Positions 1 through 8,742 of a stretch of 64,000 nt of DNA are shown here, piece after piece. Within the stretch, counting starts at the first letter, position 1. Each line of letters opens with the position of its first letter. This stretch comes from an uncultured Verrucomicrobiae bacterium. GTDB lineage: Bacteria; Verrucomicrobiota; Verrucomicrobiia; Limisphaerales; UBA1096. The stretch covers positions 1-64,000 of the forward strand of contig CALJHX010000010.1 in the NCBI GenBank assembly GCA_937770485.1, read 5' to 3'. The notes under the pieces are model-generated. The model worked only from the letters and a program-made list of their open reading frames with translations. It was not told where the DNA came from and searched no databases. The position numbers were made by a program, and so were the translations under genes.

Positions 1-1
1 C

Positions 2-127
2 AACTACACCTATGGGCCGGACAAGGCCATCTTCGTGCCGGACTTCCTCATGAAAACCTGGGAGCGCAGCGGCCCGCCGGTGATGATCCTGTACAACACG
101 CTCCACTCAAAACAGGCCAAGCGTTGA
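2..127 (+). CDS. C-terminal end of an unidentified protein (5' end outside window)
   Basis: An open frame runs from the window edge to a TGA at 125-127 and encodes the last 41 residues of a protein ending in SKQAKR. The piece is too short to assign a family. Codon use looks like that of its neighbours, and the next gene follows 49 bases later on the same strand. Direction and stop are clear; identity is unknown. Confidence 0.55.
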   Translation, partial: NYTYGPDKAIFVPDFLMKTWERSGPPVMILYNTLHSKQAKR

Positions 128-176
128 GCCGTTTTTTTCTCTCGCTGCCGAGTCCGGCGAAGGGTAAACTTTTTCT

Positions 177-896
177 ATGACGCTAGAAAACGAAGAGATT
201 CATTACAAGGTATGGGCCAGCGACAATGTCGTTTACGGGCCGGTGCTGCTCGTTACCCTGCTCGAGTGGGTTGCCGACGGTCGCGTAACGCCGGATACCT
301 GGGTGTTCAGCGAGGATGTAAACAGTTGGAAACCAGCCAAGATACTGCCGCCCCTCGGCGACGCACTGGCCAGCTACCACGCCAGCCAGGCACCACTTCT
401 CAAGCCAACCAAACTTGGCCAAGCCAGCGACTCGATCACCGTTGAGCAACTCCGGCAATTTGACCAACTGGCTGGACTTGGAAAAGCGGAGCTCGAGCAG
501 TTCATCAGCCACTGCATCGTGATGGAGATCGAGGAAGGCGGCATCATCATGAAAAAAGGCAGCCCCGGCGACGGCCTGTTCTTGATCCTCTCCGGCGATA
601 CTCGCGTCCGGATCATCGCCGCAGGGCAGGACACCACCCTCGCCACGGTCAAGGCCGGCAACTTCATCGGCGAGGTGGCCATGTTTAGCCAAACCCAGCG
701 CTCCGCTGATATATTAGCCTTGACCCGTTGCCAACTGCTCTTCATGTCCACCGAGGCGTTCCGGGGCATGATGCAAACCGAGCCAAAGCTGGCCTCGGCC
801 GTGCTGTTTGCGCTGGGCCACATCATGGCTGACCGCATGGTGGCCGGGAATGAGCGGTACCAAAACAAGGCCAGCTCCGAGTTTCTTTGGATGTAA
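177..896 (+). CDS. GYF_2-domain / cyclic nucleotide-binding domain fusion protein
   Basis: A 239-residue protein without a membrane segment. Residues about 8-60 (YGPVLLVTLLEWVADGRV, then a W at the end of the repeat) fit a GYF_2 peptide-binding domain. Residues about 95-220 form a CRP/cNMP-type beta-barrel, with the phosphate-binding-cassette pattern GEVAMFSQTQRSA, whose Arg-Ser pair normally contacts the cyclic phosphate. There is no helix-turn-helix after the barrel, so it is unlikely to be a CRP-like transcription factor. I infer a cytoplasmic sensor or adaptor that reads a cyclic nucleotide and binds proline-rich partners. TAAACT at 165-170 ends seven bases before the ATG and could be a -10 box. 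A CTTGGCCAAG palindrome lies inside the gene at 414-423. Confidence 0.8.
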   Translation: MTLENEEIHYKVWASDNVVYGPVLLVTLLEWVADGRVTPDTWVFSEDVNSWKPAKILPPLGDALASYHASQAPLLKPTKLGQASDSITVEQLRQFDQLAGLGKAELEQFISHCIVMEIEEGGIIMKKGSPGDGLFLILSGDTRVRIIAAGQDTTLATVKAGNFIGEVAMFSQTQRSADILALTRCQLLFMSTEAFRGMMQTEPKLASAVLFALGHIMADRMVAGNERYQNKASSEFLWM

Positions 897-931
897 CGGT
901 ATTCCAGCTAAAAATAGTTCAAAACAGACCG

Positions 932-960
932 TTGACACCAGGCCGCTTGGTCGGTACTTT
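932..960 (+). promoter_or_regulatory. sigma70-like promoter for the coiled-coil protein gene
   Basis: TTGACA (932-937), a 17-bp spacer and TACTTT (955-960) lie 26 bases upstream of the ATG at 987. Spacing and the -35 box match the housekeeping consensus closely. This suggests the coiled-coil gene is transcribed separately from the upstream sensor gene. Confidence 0.65.
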
Positions 961-986
961 TACGGCCCTTTTAGAGAAAAAATCGC

Positions 987-1751
987 ATGGTTCGAATACT
1001 ATTAGTTTTAACGGTTGTGGCATTGATCGGGAGTGGGTTCATCGCGATGAACAATGTCGAGGGCAGGATTGGCGTCCTGGTCTCCAACTTGGATGAGACC
1101 CAAAACACCCTCAACGTCACGAAGCGTGATTTGGGTAAAGCCGAAAAAGCGCAGGAATTGGCTGAGACTGCAAGGAACGCCGCTCAAGGCCAAGCTGAGG
1201 AGGCCAAGGCAAGATTAAGCAAAGCGGAAAAAGATCTCGTCGCTCAAAGGGAGCGTGCCAACGGGCACGAAGCCAACGCGAACAAACTCAATGCCGAACT
1301 TGTTGATGCAAGAAAGTTCAGTGAGTCTTGGCGACTATTCCAGCAGGCCAATGGCACACAGGAACAAATCAGGCAAAAGCTGGCTACCTTCGCCGAAGTC
1401 AACAACCAACGCGCTAATTTCAAAGCAGAAAACGAAATTCTTCTGAGTCAAATTGAGAAAACCGGGGTTGAGTTGTCCCGTTACACCGGCACTTCAGTGA
1501 AAGTCACCCTGCCACAAAACCTCCACGGTACTGTCACCGCAGTGGATGCACAGTTCGATTTCGTCGTGCTGGACATCGGCGAAAGCCAAGGCGCCCGGGA
1601 ACACGGCGAGCTGCTCGTGAGCCGGGGAGAAAAGCTCATCGGCAAACTCCGTATTCTTGACGTCAAAAAGGATCACAGCATCGCCAACATCCTCCCCGAC
1701 TGGAAACAGGAGGAAATTCAGACCGGCGACCTCGTCATCGTCGGGAACTAA
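987..1751 (+). CDS. membrane-anchored coiled-coil protein of unknown function
   Basis: A 254-residue protein. Residues 2-22 are a hydrophobic N-terminal anchor (VRILLVLTVVALIGSGFIAM). A long Ala/Glu/Lys-rich coiled coil covers about residues 30-165, followed by a compact beta-rich domain (about 170-254, with GTVTAVDAQFDFVVLDIG) ending in LVIVGN. The tail resembles a small barrel such as those of MreC-like or stator-like scaffolds, but I cannot name the family. It probably sits in the inner membrane with the coiled coil outside the cytoplasm. It has its own promoter at 932-960. The function is unknown. Confidence 0.75.
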   Translation: MVRILLVLTVVALIGSGFIAMNNVEGRIGVLVSNLDETQNTLNVTKRDLGKAEKAQELAETARNAAQGQAEEAKARLSKAEKDLVAQRERANGHEANANKLNAELVDARKFSESWRLFQQANGTQEQIRQKLATFAEVNNQRANFKAENEILLSQIEKTGVELSRYTGTSVKVTLPQNLHGTVTAVDAQFDFVVLDIGESQGAREHGELLVSRGEKLIGKLRILDVKKDHSIANILPDWKQEEIQTGDLVIVGN

Positions 1752-1782
1752 AACGGCACTTTTATTAGAAGTCTAATAACTC

Positions 1783-1881
1783 ATGGCATACAGGAACAAG
1801 AATGTTATCAATCAAGCAGCTGTCATTCTCTTTTGTGTTAGTCTGGCTATTGCGGTGCTGACTGGTGACCTGTTTCGTTAG
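1783..1881 (+). CDS. possible 32-residue single-pass membrane peptide
   Basis: ATG at 1783 to TAG at 1879-1881 encodes 32 residues with a basic, polar start and one hydrophobic stretch (AAVILFCVSLAIAVLTG). It ends seven bases before the next small gene. No ribosome-binding site is obvious. It may be a genuine small membrane protein or chance; the membrane-like composition is the only support. Confidence 0.35.
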   Translation: MAYRNKNVINQAAVILFCVSLAIAVLTGDLFR

Positions 1882-1888
1882 TAACTTT

Positions 1889-2065
1889 ATGCGTTCATTT
1901 GCCAGAGCCATCCTCTCCTTCTTCGCGATTATCTTCGCGAGCCTGGCATTGGGTCTGACCTCGGGATGCATCGGGCCGGACCCGGAAAACAAGTCCGCCC
2001 GCCCGTGGAACACGCCCCGCTCCTGGGAACACGGCATCCCGGGCAGTATTTCGGAACGCCGCTGA
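1889..2065 (+). CDS. small lipoprotein
   Basis: A 58-residue protein with a basic start, a hydrophobic core and the lipobox LTSGC near residue 28, so it is probably lipidated and exported. The mature part is about 30 residues, with SARPWNTPRSWEHGIPG, a Trp/Pro-rich pattern I associate with short verrucomicrobial lipoproteins. The ATG at 1889 is preferred over an upstream in-frame start at 1865 because it puts the positive charges at the N-terminus. A strong terminator follows at 2090-2112. The function is unknown. Confidence 0.65.
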   Translation: MRSFARAILSFFAIIFASLALGLTSGCIGPDPENKSARPWNTPRSWEHGIPGSISERR

Positions 2066-2089
2066 TTTCAAGAAAACAGCCTTCCCACG

Positions 2090-2112
2090 CCGGGCTTTTG
2101 CCCGGTTTTTTT
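2090..2112 (+). terminator. rho-independent terminator after the small lipoprotein gene
   Basis: CCGGGC (2090-2095), loop TTTT and GCCCGG (2100-2105) form a perfect six-pair stem followed by seven T residues. It separates the small genes from clpB. Confidence 0.9.
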
Positions 2113-2161
2113 GTGTTCCCCACCAGCTCGACTTGTGGTATAAATAAATTCTGATTATGTC

Positions 2162-2185
2162 ATGCGGACCGCGTTCGGTTCGCAT
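2162..2185 (+). promoter_or_regulatory. inverted repeat in the clpB leader
   Basis: ATGCGGACC (2162-2170) and GGTTCGCAT (2177-2185) pair with one G-T exception around a six-base loop, ending 11 bases before the clpB ATG. It has no T run, so it is not a terminator. It does not match the CIRCE consensus. It could be an operator at the transcription start or an RNA hairpin affecting translation of this heat-shock gene. Confidence 0.45.
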
Positions 2186-2196
2186 CAACAGACACT

Positions 2197-4800
2197 ATGA
2201 GACTGGATAAACTGACAACCAAATCACAGGAAGCACTTGAGGCGGCGCAGGAACTGGCGCATCAACACTCACAGCAGGAGGTCGATGGCGAGCACCTCGC
2301 CCTGGCCTTGGCACGGCAGCAGGACGGCATCATTCCCACCCTGCTCCAGCGAATCGGGGTGGACCTGGCCAAACTTCAGGCCGATCTCGAGGGCGAGCTG
2401 GCCCGACGCGCCAAGGTGCAGGGCGCCAGCACCGCCGACCTGTACCTCAGCACCGAGTTGAAGCAGGCACTCGACGCAGCTCAGGCGGAGGCAACGCAGC
2501 TGGACGACGAGTATGTCAGCACCGAGCACCTGCTGCTTGGCCTGTTGGCCAAGGGCGGTCCGGCGCTTGAGCGCCTGTTAAAAAAGCACAACTTCCGTCG
2601 CGACACCCTGCTCGATGCGCTTGTCCAAGTGCGAGGCAACCATCGCGTCACCGATGCCAACCCGGAGGACAAGTATCAAGCGCTGGAAAAATACGGCCGC
2701 GACCTCACCGCCCTGGCCAGGCAGGGCAAAATCGATCCGATCATCGGCCGCGACGAGGAGATTCGCCGTGTGATGCAGGTACTCAGCCGCCGCACGAAGA
2801 ACAACCCAGTGCTCATCGGCGAGCCGGGCGTTGGCAAGACCGCCATCGCAGAGGGCCTGGCCCGGCGCATCGTCAGCGGCGACGTCCCGGAGTCACTCAA
2901 CAACAAGACGCTGATCGCGATGGATCTCAGCGCGATGATTGCCGGCGCAAAGTATCGAGGCGAATTCGAGGATCGCCTCAAGGCGTTCATCAAGGAAATC
3001 ACCTCCAGCGATGGTCAGATTATTTTGTTCATCGACGAACTGCACACGCTCGTCGGCGCCGGCGCCGCCGAGGGCGCAACCGATGCCGCCAACATGCTCA
3101 AGCCGCAACTCGCCCGCGGCGAACTTCGCTGCATCGGCGCGACCACGCTCGACGAGTACCGCAAACATATCGAGAAAGACCCTGCCCTCGAGCGCCGCTT
3201 CCAGCCGGTGAAAGTGAACGAGCCAACCGTCGAGGACTCCATCGCCATTTTGCGCGGACTCAAGGAACGCTACGAGGTGCACCACGGCATTCGTATTCAG
3301 GACACCGCACTCGTCACCGCCGCAACCCTGTCCGACCGCTACATCACCGACCGGTTTTTGCCGGACAAGGCGATCGACCTCATCGACGAGGCGGCGGCGC
3401 GGCTGCGGATGGAACTCGACTCGATGCCGACCGAGATCGACCAACTCGAGCGCCAGATCATGCAGCTCGAGATCGAGCGCACGGCGCTGAAAAAGGAGAA
3501 GGACGCCGCCAGCAGGGAGCGCCTGGCCAAGCTGGAGGAAACTTTGGCCAACTTGAAGGAGGAATCCAACGAGTTGAAGTCGCGTTGGCAAGACGAGAAA
3601 GCCTCCATCGACGCCGTCAGCATCGTCAATAGCCAACTTGAGGAAGCCCATCGCAAACAGGAACAAGCCGAGCGAGACGGCGACCTCAATCAGGCGGCGC
3701 AAATCCGCTACGAAACCATCCCTGGCCTCCAGAAAAAACTGACCAACATGCAGGAGGCGCTTAAGCAAGCCGGACAGACCAAGCGCCTGTTGCAGGAGGA
3801 AGTCACCGACGAGAACATCGCCGAGGTGGTCGCCGCGTGGACAGGCATCCCCGTGACCAAGATGCTCGAGGGCGAACGGCAAAAACTCGTCGAGATGGAG
3901 GAGCGCATCGGCGAGCGTGTCGTCGGCCAAGCCAAGGCGGTGCGCGCCGTCGCCGATGCAGTGCGCCGAGCCCGGAGTGGTTTGCAGGATCCGGATCGCC
4001 CGATTGGCTCATTCATTTTCATGGGGCCAACCGGCGTCGGCAAAACCGAGCTCGCACGCGCACTGGCCGAGTTTCTGTTTGACGACGAATCGGCGATGAT
4101 CCGCATCGACATGAGCGAGCACATGGAGAAACACACCGTTGCGCGGCTCATCGGCGCGCCGCCGGGCTACGTCGGCTACGAGGAGGGGGGGCAACTCAGC
4201 GAGGCCGTCCGGCGCAAGCCGTACAGCGTGGTGCTGTTCGACGAAATCGAGAAGGCCCACCCGGATGTCTTCAACGTTTTCCTGCAGATACTCGACGACG
4301 GGCGGCTTACCGATGGCCAGGGCCGCACGGTCGACTTCCGCAACACCCTCGTCATCATGACCAGCAACATCGGCTCGCATATCATTCAGGAACATTTTCT
4401 CGACGGTAAAACGGACGGCACCGACCGTCTGGACATGGAGCAGAAAGTCGAGGCCGAGTTGAAGGTGCATTTCCGGCCAGAGTTCCTCAACCGTATTGAC
4501 GACACAATCGTGTTCCACAGCCTCGACGAGGATCAACTCGCAGTCATCACAGACATCCAGCTGAGGGCAGTAGCCAAGCGGCTCGAGGCACAGCAACTCA
4601 CGCTCGAGATCAACGAAGAGGCCAAGCGGCACCTGGCCCGGGAGGGCTACGATCCGCAGTTCGGCGCGCGACCGCTCAAGCGCACCATCCAGGAGCAGTT
4701 GCTCAACCCGCTGGCCACGCGACTGCTCAACGGCGACTTCAAGCCGGGCGACCACATCCGCGTGCGCCTGGCCAGCGACGAGCTGACGTTCGAAGTGTAA
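2197..4800 (+). CDS. clpB: ATP-dependent disaggregase ClpB
   Basis: Full-length 867-residue Hsp100 chaperone that, with DnaK, threads aggregated proteins through a hexameric pore in the cytoplasm. The Clp N-domain ([16 protein letters not shown]) occupies residues 1-145. AAA1 has Walker A GEPGVGKT at 208 and Walker B ILFIDELH. The long middle-domain coiled coil (about 400-525) distinguishes ClpB from ClpA or ClpC. AAA2 has Walker A GPTGVGKT at 610 and the pore motif GYVGYEEGG. The C-terminal D2-small domain has FGARPLKR. There is no IGF/L ClpP-binding loop, as expected. It is monocistronic, facing recO across a 7-base gap, with a leader inverted repeat at 2162-2185. Confidence 0.98.
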   Translation: MRLDKLTTKSQEALEAAQELAHQHSQQEVDGEHLALALARQQDGIIPTLLQRIGVDLAKLQADLEGELARRAKVQGASTADLYLSTELKQALDAAQAEATQLDDEYVSTEHLLLGLLAKGGPALERLLKKHNFRRDTLLDALVQVRGNHRVTDANPEDKYQALEKYGRDLTALARQGKIDPIIGRDEEIRRVMQVLSRRTKNNPVLIGEPGVGKTAIAEGLARRIVSGDVPESLNNKTLIAMDLSAMIAGAKYRGEFEDRLKAFIKEITSSDGQIILFIDELHTLVGAGAAEGATDAANMLKPQLARGELRCIGATTLDEYRKHIEKDPALERRFQPVKVNEPTVEDSIAILRGLKERYEVHHGIRIQDTALVTAATLSDRYITDRFLPDKAIDLIDEAAARLRMELDSMPTEIDQLERQIMQLEIERTALKKEKDAASRERLAKLEETLANLKEESNELKSRWQDEKASIDAVSIVNSQLEEAHRKQEQAERDGDLNQAAQIRYETIPGLQKKLTNMQEALKQAGQTKRLLQEEVTDENIAEVVAAWTGIPVTKMLEGERQKLVEMEERIGERVVGQAKAVRAVADAVRRARSGLQDPDRPIGSFIFMGPTGVGKTELARALAEFLFDDESAMIRIDMSEHMEKHTVARLIGAPPGYVGYEEGGQLSEAVRRKPYSVVLFDEIEKAHPDVFNVFLQILDDGRLTDGQGRTVDFRNTLVIMTSNIGSHIIQEHFLDGKTDGTDRLDMEQKVEAELKVHFRPEFLNRIDDTIVFHSLDEDQLAVITDIQLRAVAKRLEAQQLTLEINEEAKRHLAREGYDPQFGARPLKRTIQEQLLNPLATRLLNGDFKPGDHIRVRLASDELTFEV

Positions 4801-4807
4801 GTCGGTC

Positions 4808-5443
4808 TCAGTCCGCGCGCTTGGCCAAGGGCTTGATCGGGCCAACGTGATGGCGAATGAAGGTATCGAGGAAACCGGCCAGGCGTCGAAGCTGCACCGC
4901 GCTCGGCCGCAGCCTGGCCAAATCGCCCCAGGCGGCAGCGGCCATTTTTGCGGCGACAGCGCGTGTGCCGGGGTCGAGCTTGGTCTTGGCCCAATCGGGC
5001 TCCTGCCCTTGGCTCGCCAGAAACTTGACCTCGAACACGCTGAGCCAAAACTCCCCCGCCCCGCCGCCGTTGAGCCGCAGCACCAGTTCGAGCATCAAGT
5101 CGAACTCGGCCTGGAGGGGAGTCTGCTCCTCTGTGGATCGCGTCAGCAGCTTCGTGGCACGGGCGAGGCAGTCGAGCAGATCGACATCGGTGCGTAGGTT
5201 GGGGAACGACTCCGTCAGCACAACTTCGCAAAGCGTGTGAAGTTCGGAGCGGCGGCTGCGGCGGAAGCTGAACTCCGCCAGGTGAAACAGGTCGAGCTTG
5301 CCCCTAAACGGCGACTTGGGCCGGCGCGCGCCTTTGGCCACGGTGCCGATGCGGCCGGCCCCGGGACTGAGCCAATGAACGACGAGGCTGGTTTCCGTCA
5401 GAGGAAAAACACGCAACACCAAACCGGTGGCACGCTCATCCAT
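4808..5443 (-). CDS. recO: DNA repair protein RecO
   Basis: A 211-residue protein beginning MDERATGLVLRVFPLTETS, the typical OB-fold start of RecO, which loads RecA onto SSB-coated single strands with RecR. The helical C-terminal part follows (about 85-205). The usual zinc-finger cysteines are absent, as in many shorter RecO proteins. The ATG at 5443 overlaps the DUF502 gene by 8 bases, implying translational coupling at the end of the trpA-to-recO gene run. An in-frame extension up to 5656 is antisense noise and was rejected. The C-terminal PLAKRAD tail is encoded across a CTTGGCCAAG palindrome at 4820-4829. Confidence 0.9.
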   Translation of the reverse strand: MDERATGLVLRVFPLTETSLVVHWLSPGAGRIGTVAKGARRPKSPFRGKLDLFHLAEFSFRRSRRSELHTLCEVVLTESFPNLRTDVDLLDCLARATKLLTRSTEEQTPLQAEFDLMLELVLRLNGGGAGEFWLSVFEVKFLASQGQEPDWAKTKLDPGTRAVAAKMAAAAWGDLARLRPSAVQLRRLAGFLDTFIRHHVGPIKPLAKRAD

Positions 5444-6158
5444 CGGCCAGCATTCTCGCCGCCTGTGCCTTGAACGCCGCCTGCACGCCGCTCGCGTTTT
5501 CCGGCGGCACAGCGCCGAGGCTGACGATGTACTTGATGCCCTCGGCGACCGACATGTCGAGCTTGACCACTTTGCTCTCCGGCAGCAGGAGCAGAAAGCC
5601 GGTGGTGGGGTTCGGCGTGGTCGGCACGAAAATGCTGATGATGCTTTCGCCTTCATCGGTTTTCACCTGCTCGGCCGTGACGAAGCCGACCGAGTACAGC
5701 CCCTTGCGCGGAAACTCGACCATAACCACTTGCTTGAAATTGGATTTATTCTCACCCGCGAACGCCTGATTGACCTGCTTGACCGTGCCGTAGATTTTCC
5801 CAAGCAGCGGCACATTGAGCAGGATATAATCCATGAGCTGCACCAGTTTTTTGCCAATGTAATAGCGTGTCAAAAAACCGAGCAGCCCGGTCAACGTGAC
5901 AGCCTCGAGAATGGCAATCACTTCCCACCACCAATACAACTCCTTGCCCGGCTTGCCGTCGATGGCATCTTTCCAAATATGCTCCGCGTCCAAACCGGGA
6001 ATATACTTGAACGGAAAAAGCAAAATGTCGGAAACAGCAACCGCTTGGTTGAACAGCCAAAGCGCCACACCGATCGAAATAATGACCGGCAGCACCACAG
6101 CCAAGCCGGTGAAAAAATTCCGTCGCGTCCGCCCAAGCACTGTCGCTTGTTTGCTCAT
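5436..6158 (-). CDS. DUF502 family membrane protein
   Basis: A 240-residue protein with two membrane segments (about 16-42 and 78-98) and a large soluble C-terminal domain, the layout of DUF502 proteins of unknown function. Family-like stretches include FTGLAVVLPVIISI, VPLLGKIYGTVKQV and VFVPTTPNPTTGFLLLLP-type sequence. The start at 6158 overlaps the ybeY stop by four bases (ATGA) and the end overlaps recO by eight. It is probably an inner-membrane protein. No function can be assigned from context. Confidence 0.9.
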   Translation of the reverse strand: MSKQATVLGRTRRNFFTGLAVVLPVIISIGVALWLFNQAVAVSDILLFPFKYIPGLDAEHIWKDAIDGKPGKELYWWWEVIAILEAVTLTGLLGFLTRYYIGKKLVQLMDYILLNVPLLGKIYGTVKQVNQAFAGENKSNFKQVVMVEFPRKGLYSVGFVTAEQVKTDEGESIISIFVPTTPNPTTGFLLLLPESKVVKLDMSVAEGIKYIVSLGAVPPENASGVQAAFKAQAARMLADG

Positions 6159-6655
6159 CTGCCAACCATCGTAGTCCCTCTCGCCAATTGGCTCAAGTGA
6201 AAGCGTTCCGTCGCCGCTGTCATCAACCGGTTTTCCTCCCGTTTCATCGTCCGCCGCAGCCCCGGCGCCGAGTCGTCGTACCCGCGCAGATGCAGGATGC
6301 CGTGGATCAAGTACCGCGCCACCTCCTCCGCCCATGATGTTTTGTACTTTCGCGCAAACTCCTCCGCCACCACTGGGCAGATGAAAATGTCGCCAAGGAT
6401 CGGCCCGGGCTTGGGCGCGTCGCCCGGCTCCCCGTAGTCGAAAGTGATCACGTCGGTCGGCCCGTCGTGCTGCAAATAATCCCAGTTGGCCCTGGCCATC
6501 TCGACCGGATCGACGAGGTACACCCCCAGCTCGTGCACTCCCGACTCGACCGCCTGCCCCGGCCCGGTCTCGGCCAGCGTCCACTTGGCCAAGCGCCGCA
6601 GCAGCCATGCATCGGCGGGATGACTCTTTTGGCGGCTGCGGACGGTAAGTGGCAT
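6155..6655 (-). CDS. ybeY: endoribonuclease YbeY
   Basis: A 166-residue single-domain metalloprotein involved in 16S rRNA 3' maturation and ribosome quality control. The family zinc site is normally H-G-x-L-H-L-x-G-Y-D-H. Here it reads HGILHLRGYDD, so the first two histidines are present but the third ligand is Asp. The upstream substrate-groove pattern TDVITFDYGEPGDAP is conserved. The ATG at 6655 lies two bases after the phoH stop. An in-frame extension to 6742 would run into phoH and was rejected. The phoH-ybeY pairing is widely conserved and supports the call. Confidence 0.92.
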   Translation of the reverse strand: MPLTVRSRQKSHPADAWLLRRLAKWTLAETGPGQAVESGVHELGVYLVDPVEMARANWDYLQHDGPTDVITFDYGEPGDAPKPGPILGDIFICPVVAEEFARKYKTSWAEEVARYLIHGILHLRGYDDSAPGLRRTMKREENRLMTAATERFHLSQLARGTTMVGR

Positions 6656-6657
6656 CT

Positions 6658-7608
6658 TCAGCTTTTGCGGTGGTCCTCGTACGCCTGCACGATCCGCGCG
6701 ACGAGTGGGTGACGCACCACGTCCCGTTTCTCGAATTTGCAATGGGCGATCCCCTCGACCTTGGCCAAGGCGGCCGGCCCCTCGATGAGGCCGGAGGTTT
6801 TGCTTGGCGGCAGGTCGATCTGTGTCGGGTCGCCGGTGATGACCACCTTGGAGCTGAAACCCAACCGCGTCAGGAACATCAGCATCTGCTCGGCGGTGGA
6901 GTTCTGCGCCTCATCGAGAATGATGAAGGCGTTGTTGAGCGTGCGGCCCCGCATGTAGGCCAGCGGCGCAATCTCGATCGTGCCCCGCTCCATGTGTTTC
7001 TGCACCTCCTCCATCGGCAACAAATCCTGCAGCGCGTCGTGCAGTGGCCGCAGATACGGATCGAGTTTCTCCTGCAAGTCGCCCGGCAAGAAGCCGAGCG
7101 CCTCGCCAGCCTCAACCGCCGGGCGGGTGAGAATGATTCGTGATACTTTTTCTTCCTTCAACGAGATGACGGCCAGCGTCATCGCGAGGAAGGTTTTGCC
7201 TGTGCCGGCCGGGCCCGTACCAAAAGTCACATCGTGATTTTGAATCGCCTCGATGTAGCGTTTCTGCCCGATCGTCTTGGGGTGAACCACCGGTTTGCGC
7301 GCGGAGGTTTGTAGCGTGATCGAGTACAGTCCATCCAGCGCATCCGGCCCATCGTTCAACACTGTGTTCAGTGCATAACTGAAATCGCGGTTACGGATCG
7401 CCACCCCGGCCTTGAGCGCTCCCTCGAGCGACTGAAACAACCCCGTGGCCCTCGCCACGTCGGCCTCATCGCCGTCGAGCTTGATCCAGCCGTCACGATT
7501 GGTCGCCTTGACGCTCATCCGCACCTCAAGCATCTGGAGGTTCCTTGGGTTATTGTTGAAAAGTTGCTGGGCGATCCGGGCGTTGTCGAAATGCAGCGTG
7601 GAAATCAT
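6658..7608 (-). CDS. phoH: PhoH-like ATPase (YbeZ type)
   Basis: A 316-residue cytoplasmic P-loop ATPase, a likely RNA helicase-like partner of YbeY. The N-terminal 100 residues form a KH-like nucleic-acid-binding part. The ATPase core starts at about residue 110, with Walker A GPAGTGKTFLA, then LTRPAVEAGEALGFLPGDL and Walker B IILDEAQNST. TGDPTQIDLP and the C-terminal RHPLVARIVQAYE are family hallmarks. It sits 22 bases after the guanylyltransferase gene and directly before ybeY. A CTTGGCCAAG palindrome lies at 6760-6769. Confidence 0.96.
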   Translation of the reverse strand: MISTLHFDNARIAQQLFNNNPRNLQMLEVRMSVKATNRDGWIKLDGDEADVARATGLFQSLEGALKAGVAIRNRDFSYALNTVLNDGPDALDGLYSITLQTSARKPVVHPKTIGQKRYIEAIQNHDVTFGTGPAGTGKTFLAMTLAVISLKEEKVSRIILTRPAVEAGEALGFLPGDLQEKLDPYLRPLHDALQDLLPMEEVQKHMERGTIEIAPLAYMRGRTLNNAFIILDEAQNSTAEQMLMFLTRLGFSSKVVITGDPTQIDLPPSKTSGLIEGPAALAKVEGIAHCKFEKRDVVRHPLVARIVQAYEDHRKS

Positions 7609-7630
7609 CTTGTCGGATTCTGGGTGCGAG

Positions 7631-8731
7631 TCAAACCAAGTGGGCGAAACGCTTGGTCTTGGCCAAGTGGGCGACGATTTGTTTTATTTTTTGCGACTCG
7701 GACTTGCGGGCGACGAGCATCGCGTCGTCGGCCAGCACGACGATCATTTCGCTGATGCCCACCAACGCAATCGGGGCGCGGTTTCGCGTGCGGGCGTCGA
7801 ACACAACGTTGTTCGCCGAGTCGACTTGCACGAGGTCACCTACGGTGCAATTGCCGTCCGCATCCGGCTTGAGATGCCGCGCCAGGGCCGGCCACGAACC
7901 GAGGTCGTCCCAACCGAAGACACCGTCCGCACAGACGATGTTTAGCGCGTTCTCCATGATGGCGTAATCAACGGAAATTTTTTCCAACTTCGGGTAGTCC
8001 CTGGCCAAGGCGGCGTTGAGCTTGACCAAGCTGCGGATGCCCCTCCATTTCTCAGCCGCAGCGAACAACTGTGGTTGTTGTCGGCACAACTCAGCGGCGA
8101 TGGTCTCGTGTGACCAGATGAACATCCCAGCGTTCCATCGGTAATTACCGCTCTTGAGGTAGCGCTTAGCCATGGCAAGATTCGGTTTTTCGACAAACTT
8201 TTTAGCGGTGAAGAAAGTGGACTTGAGCGACTTGGCCAACTTGTTGCCAACCTGAATGTAACCGTAGCCTGTGGCCGGCTCTTGCGGCTGGATGCCGATG
8301 GTGACGAGCGCTGACTCGCGCTTGGCTAAGGCCATCGAGTCAATCAGCACGCGGCGAAACTTCGCCTCATCGGGAATAACATGGTCGGCCGGCAGCACGG
8401 CCATCACCCCGTTCCCGGACCGGGCCCCGACCAGCGCCGCGCCCAGTGCCACGGCGGCACAGGTGTCGCGACCGCACGGCTCGCCAATGATGTTGCGCCT
8501 GGGCAGCTCGGGTAACTGCCGACGAACGGCGGCGGCCTGAACGGCGTTGGTGATGATGAGAATGTTCTCGAGCGGCGCGACCGGCTTCACGCGGTCAACC
8601 GTCTGCTGCAGAAACGAGCGATCTGCCAACAGGGTAATAAGCTGCTTGGGCTTGCGCTCGCGGCTGACCGGCCAAAAGCGTTCGCCGCGGCCACCGGCCA
8701 TGATGATAATGTAGCGATCCTTGCGTTGCAT
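7631..8731 (-). CDS. mannose-1-phosphate guanylyltransferase
   Basis: A 366-residue nucleotidyltransferase that should make GDP-mannose from mannose-1-phosphate and GTP for glycan synthesis. The N-terminal signature MAGGRGERFWPVSRERKPKQ is the GTP-binding and pyrophosphorylase motif, and FVEKPN with YRWNAGMFIW matches the sugar-phosphate site. It is the short single-function form, without the phosphomannose isomerase cupin found in long ManC. It lies 11 bases after trpA and 22 before phoH in one gene run. The C-terminal HLAKTKRF is read through a CTTGGCCAAG palindrome at 7658-7667. Confidence 0.93.
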   Translation of the reverse strand: MQRKDRYIIIMAGGRGERFWPVSRERKPKQLITLLADRSFLQQTVDRVKPVAPLENILIITNAVQAAAVRRQLPELPRRNIIGEPCGRDTCAAVALGAALVGARSGNGVMAVLPADHVIPDEAKFRRVLIDSMALAKRESALVTIGIQPQEPATGYGYIQVGNKLAKSLKSTFFTAKKFVEKPNLAMAKRYLKSGNYRWNAGMFIWSHETIAAELCRQQPQLFAAAEKWRGIRSLVKLNAALARDYPKLEKISVDYAIMENALNIVCADGVFGWDDLGSWPALARHLKPDADGNCTVGDLVQVDSANNVVFDARTRNRAPIALVGISEMIVVLADDAMLVARKSESQKIKQIVAHLAKTKRFAHLV

Positions 8732-8742
8732 TCAGGGGTAAA

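Noticed and set aside
2893..3930. Long open frame of 345 codons on the minus strand inside clpB
   Set aside because: It is the mirror of the strongly conserved clpB frame in GC-rich DNA; its translation is rich in Leu, Val and His without any recognisable domain.
5427..6200. 257-codon plus-strand frame opposite DUF502
   Set aside because: DUF502 motifs and overlapping starts with ybeY and recO show the minus strand is coding.
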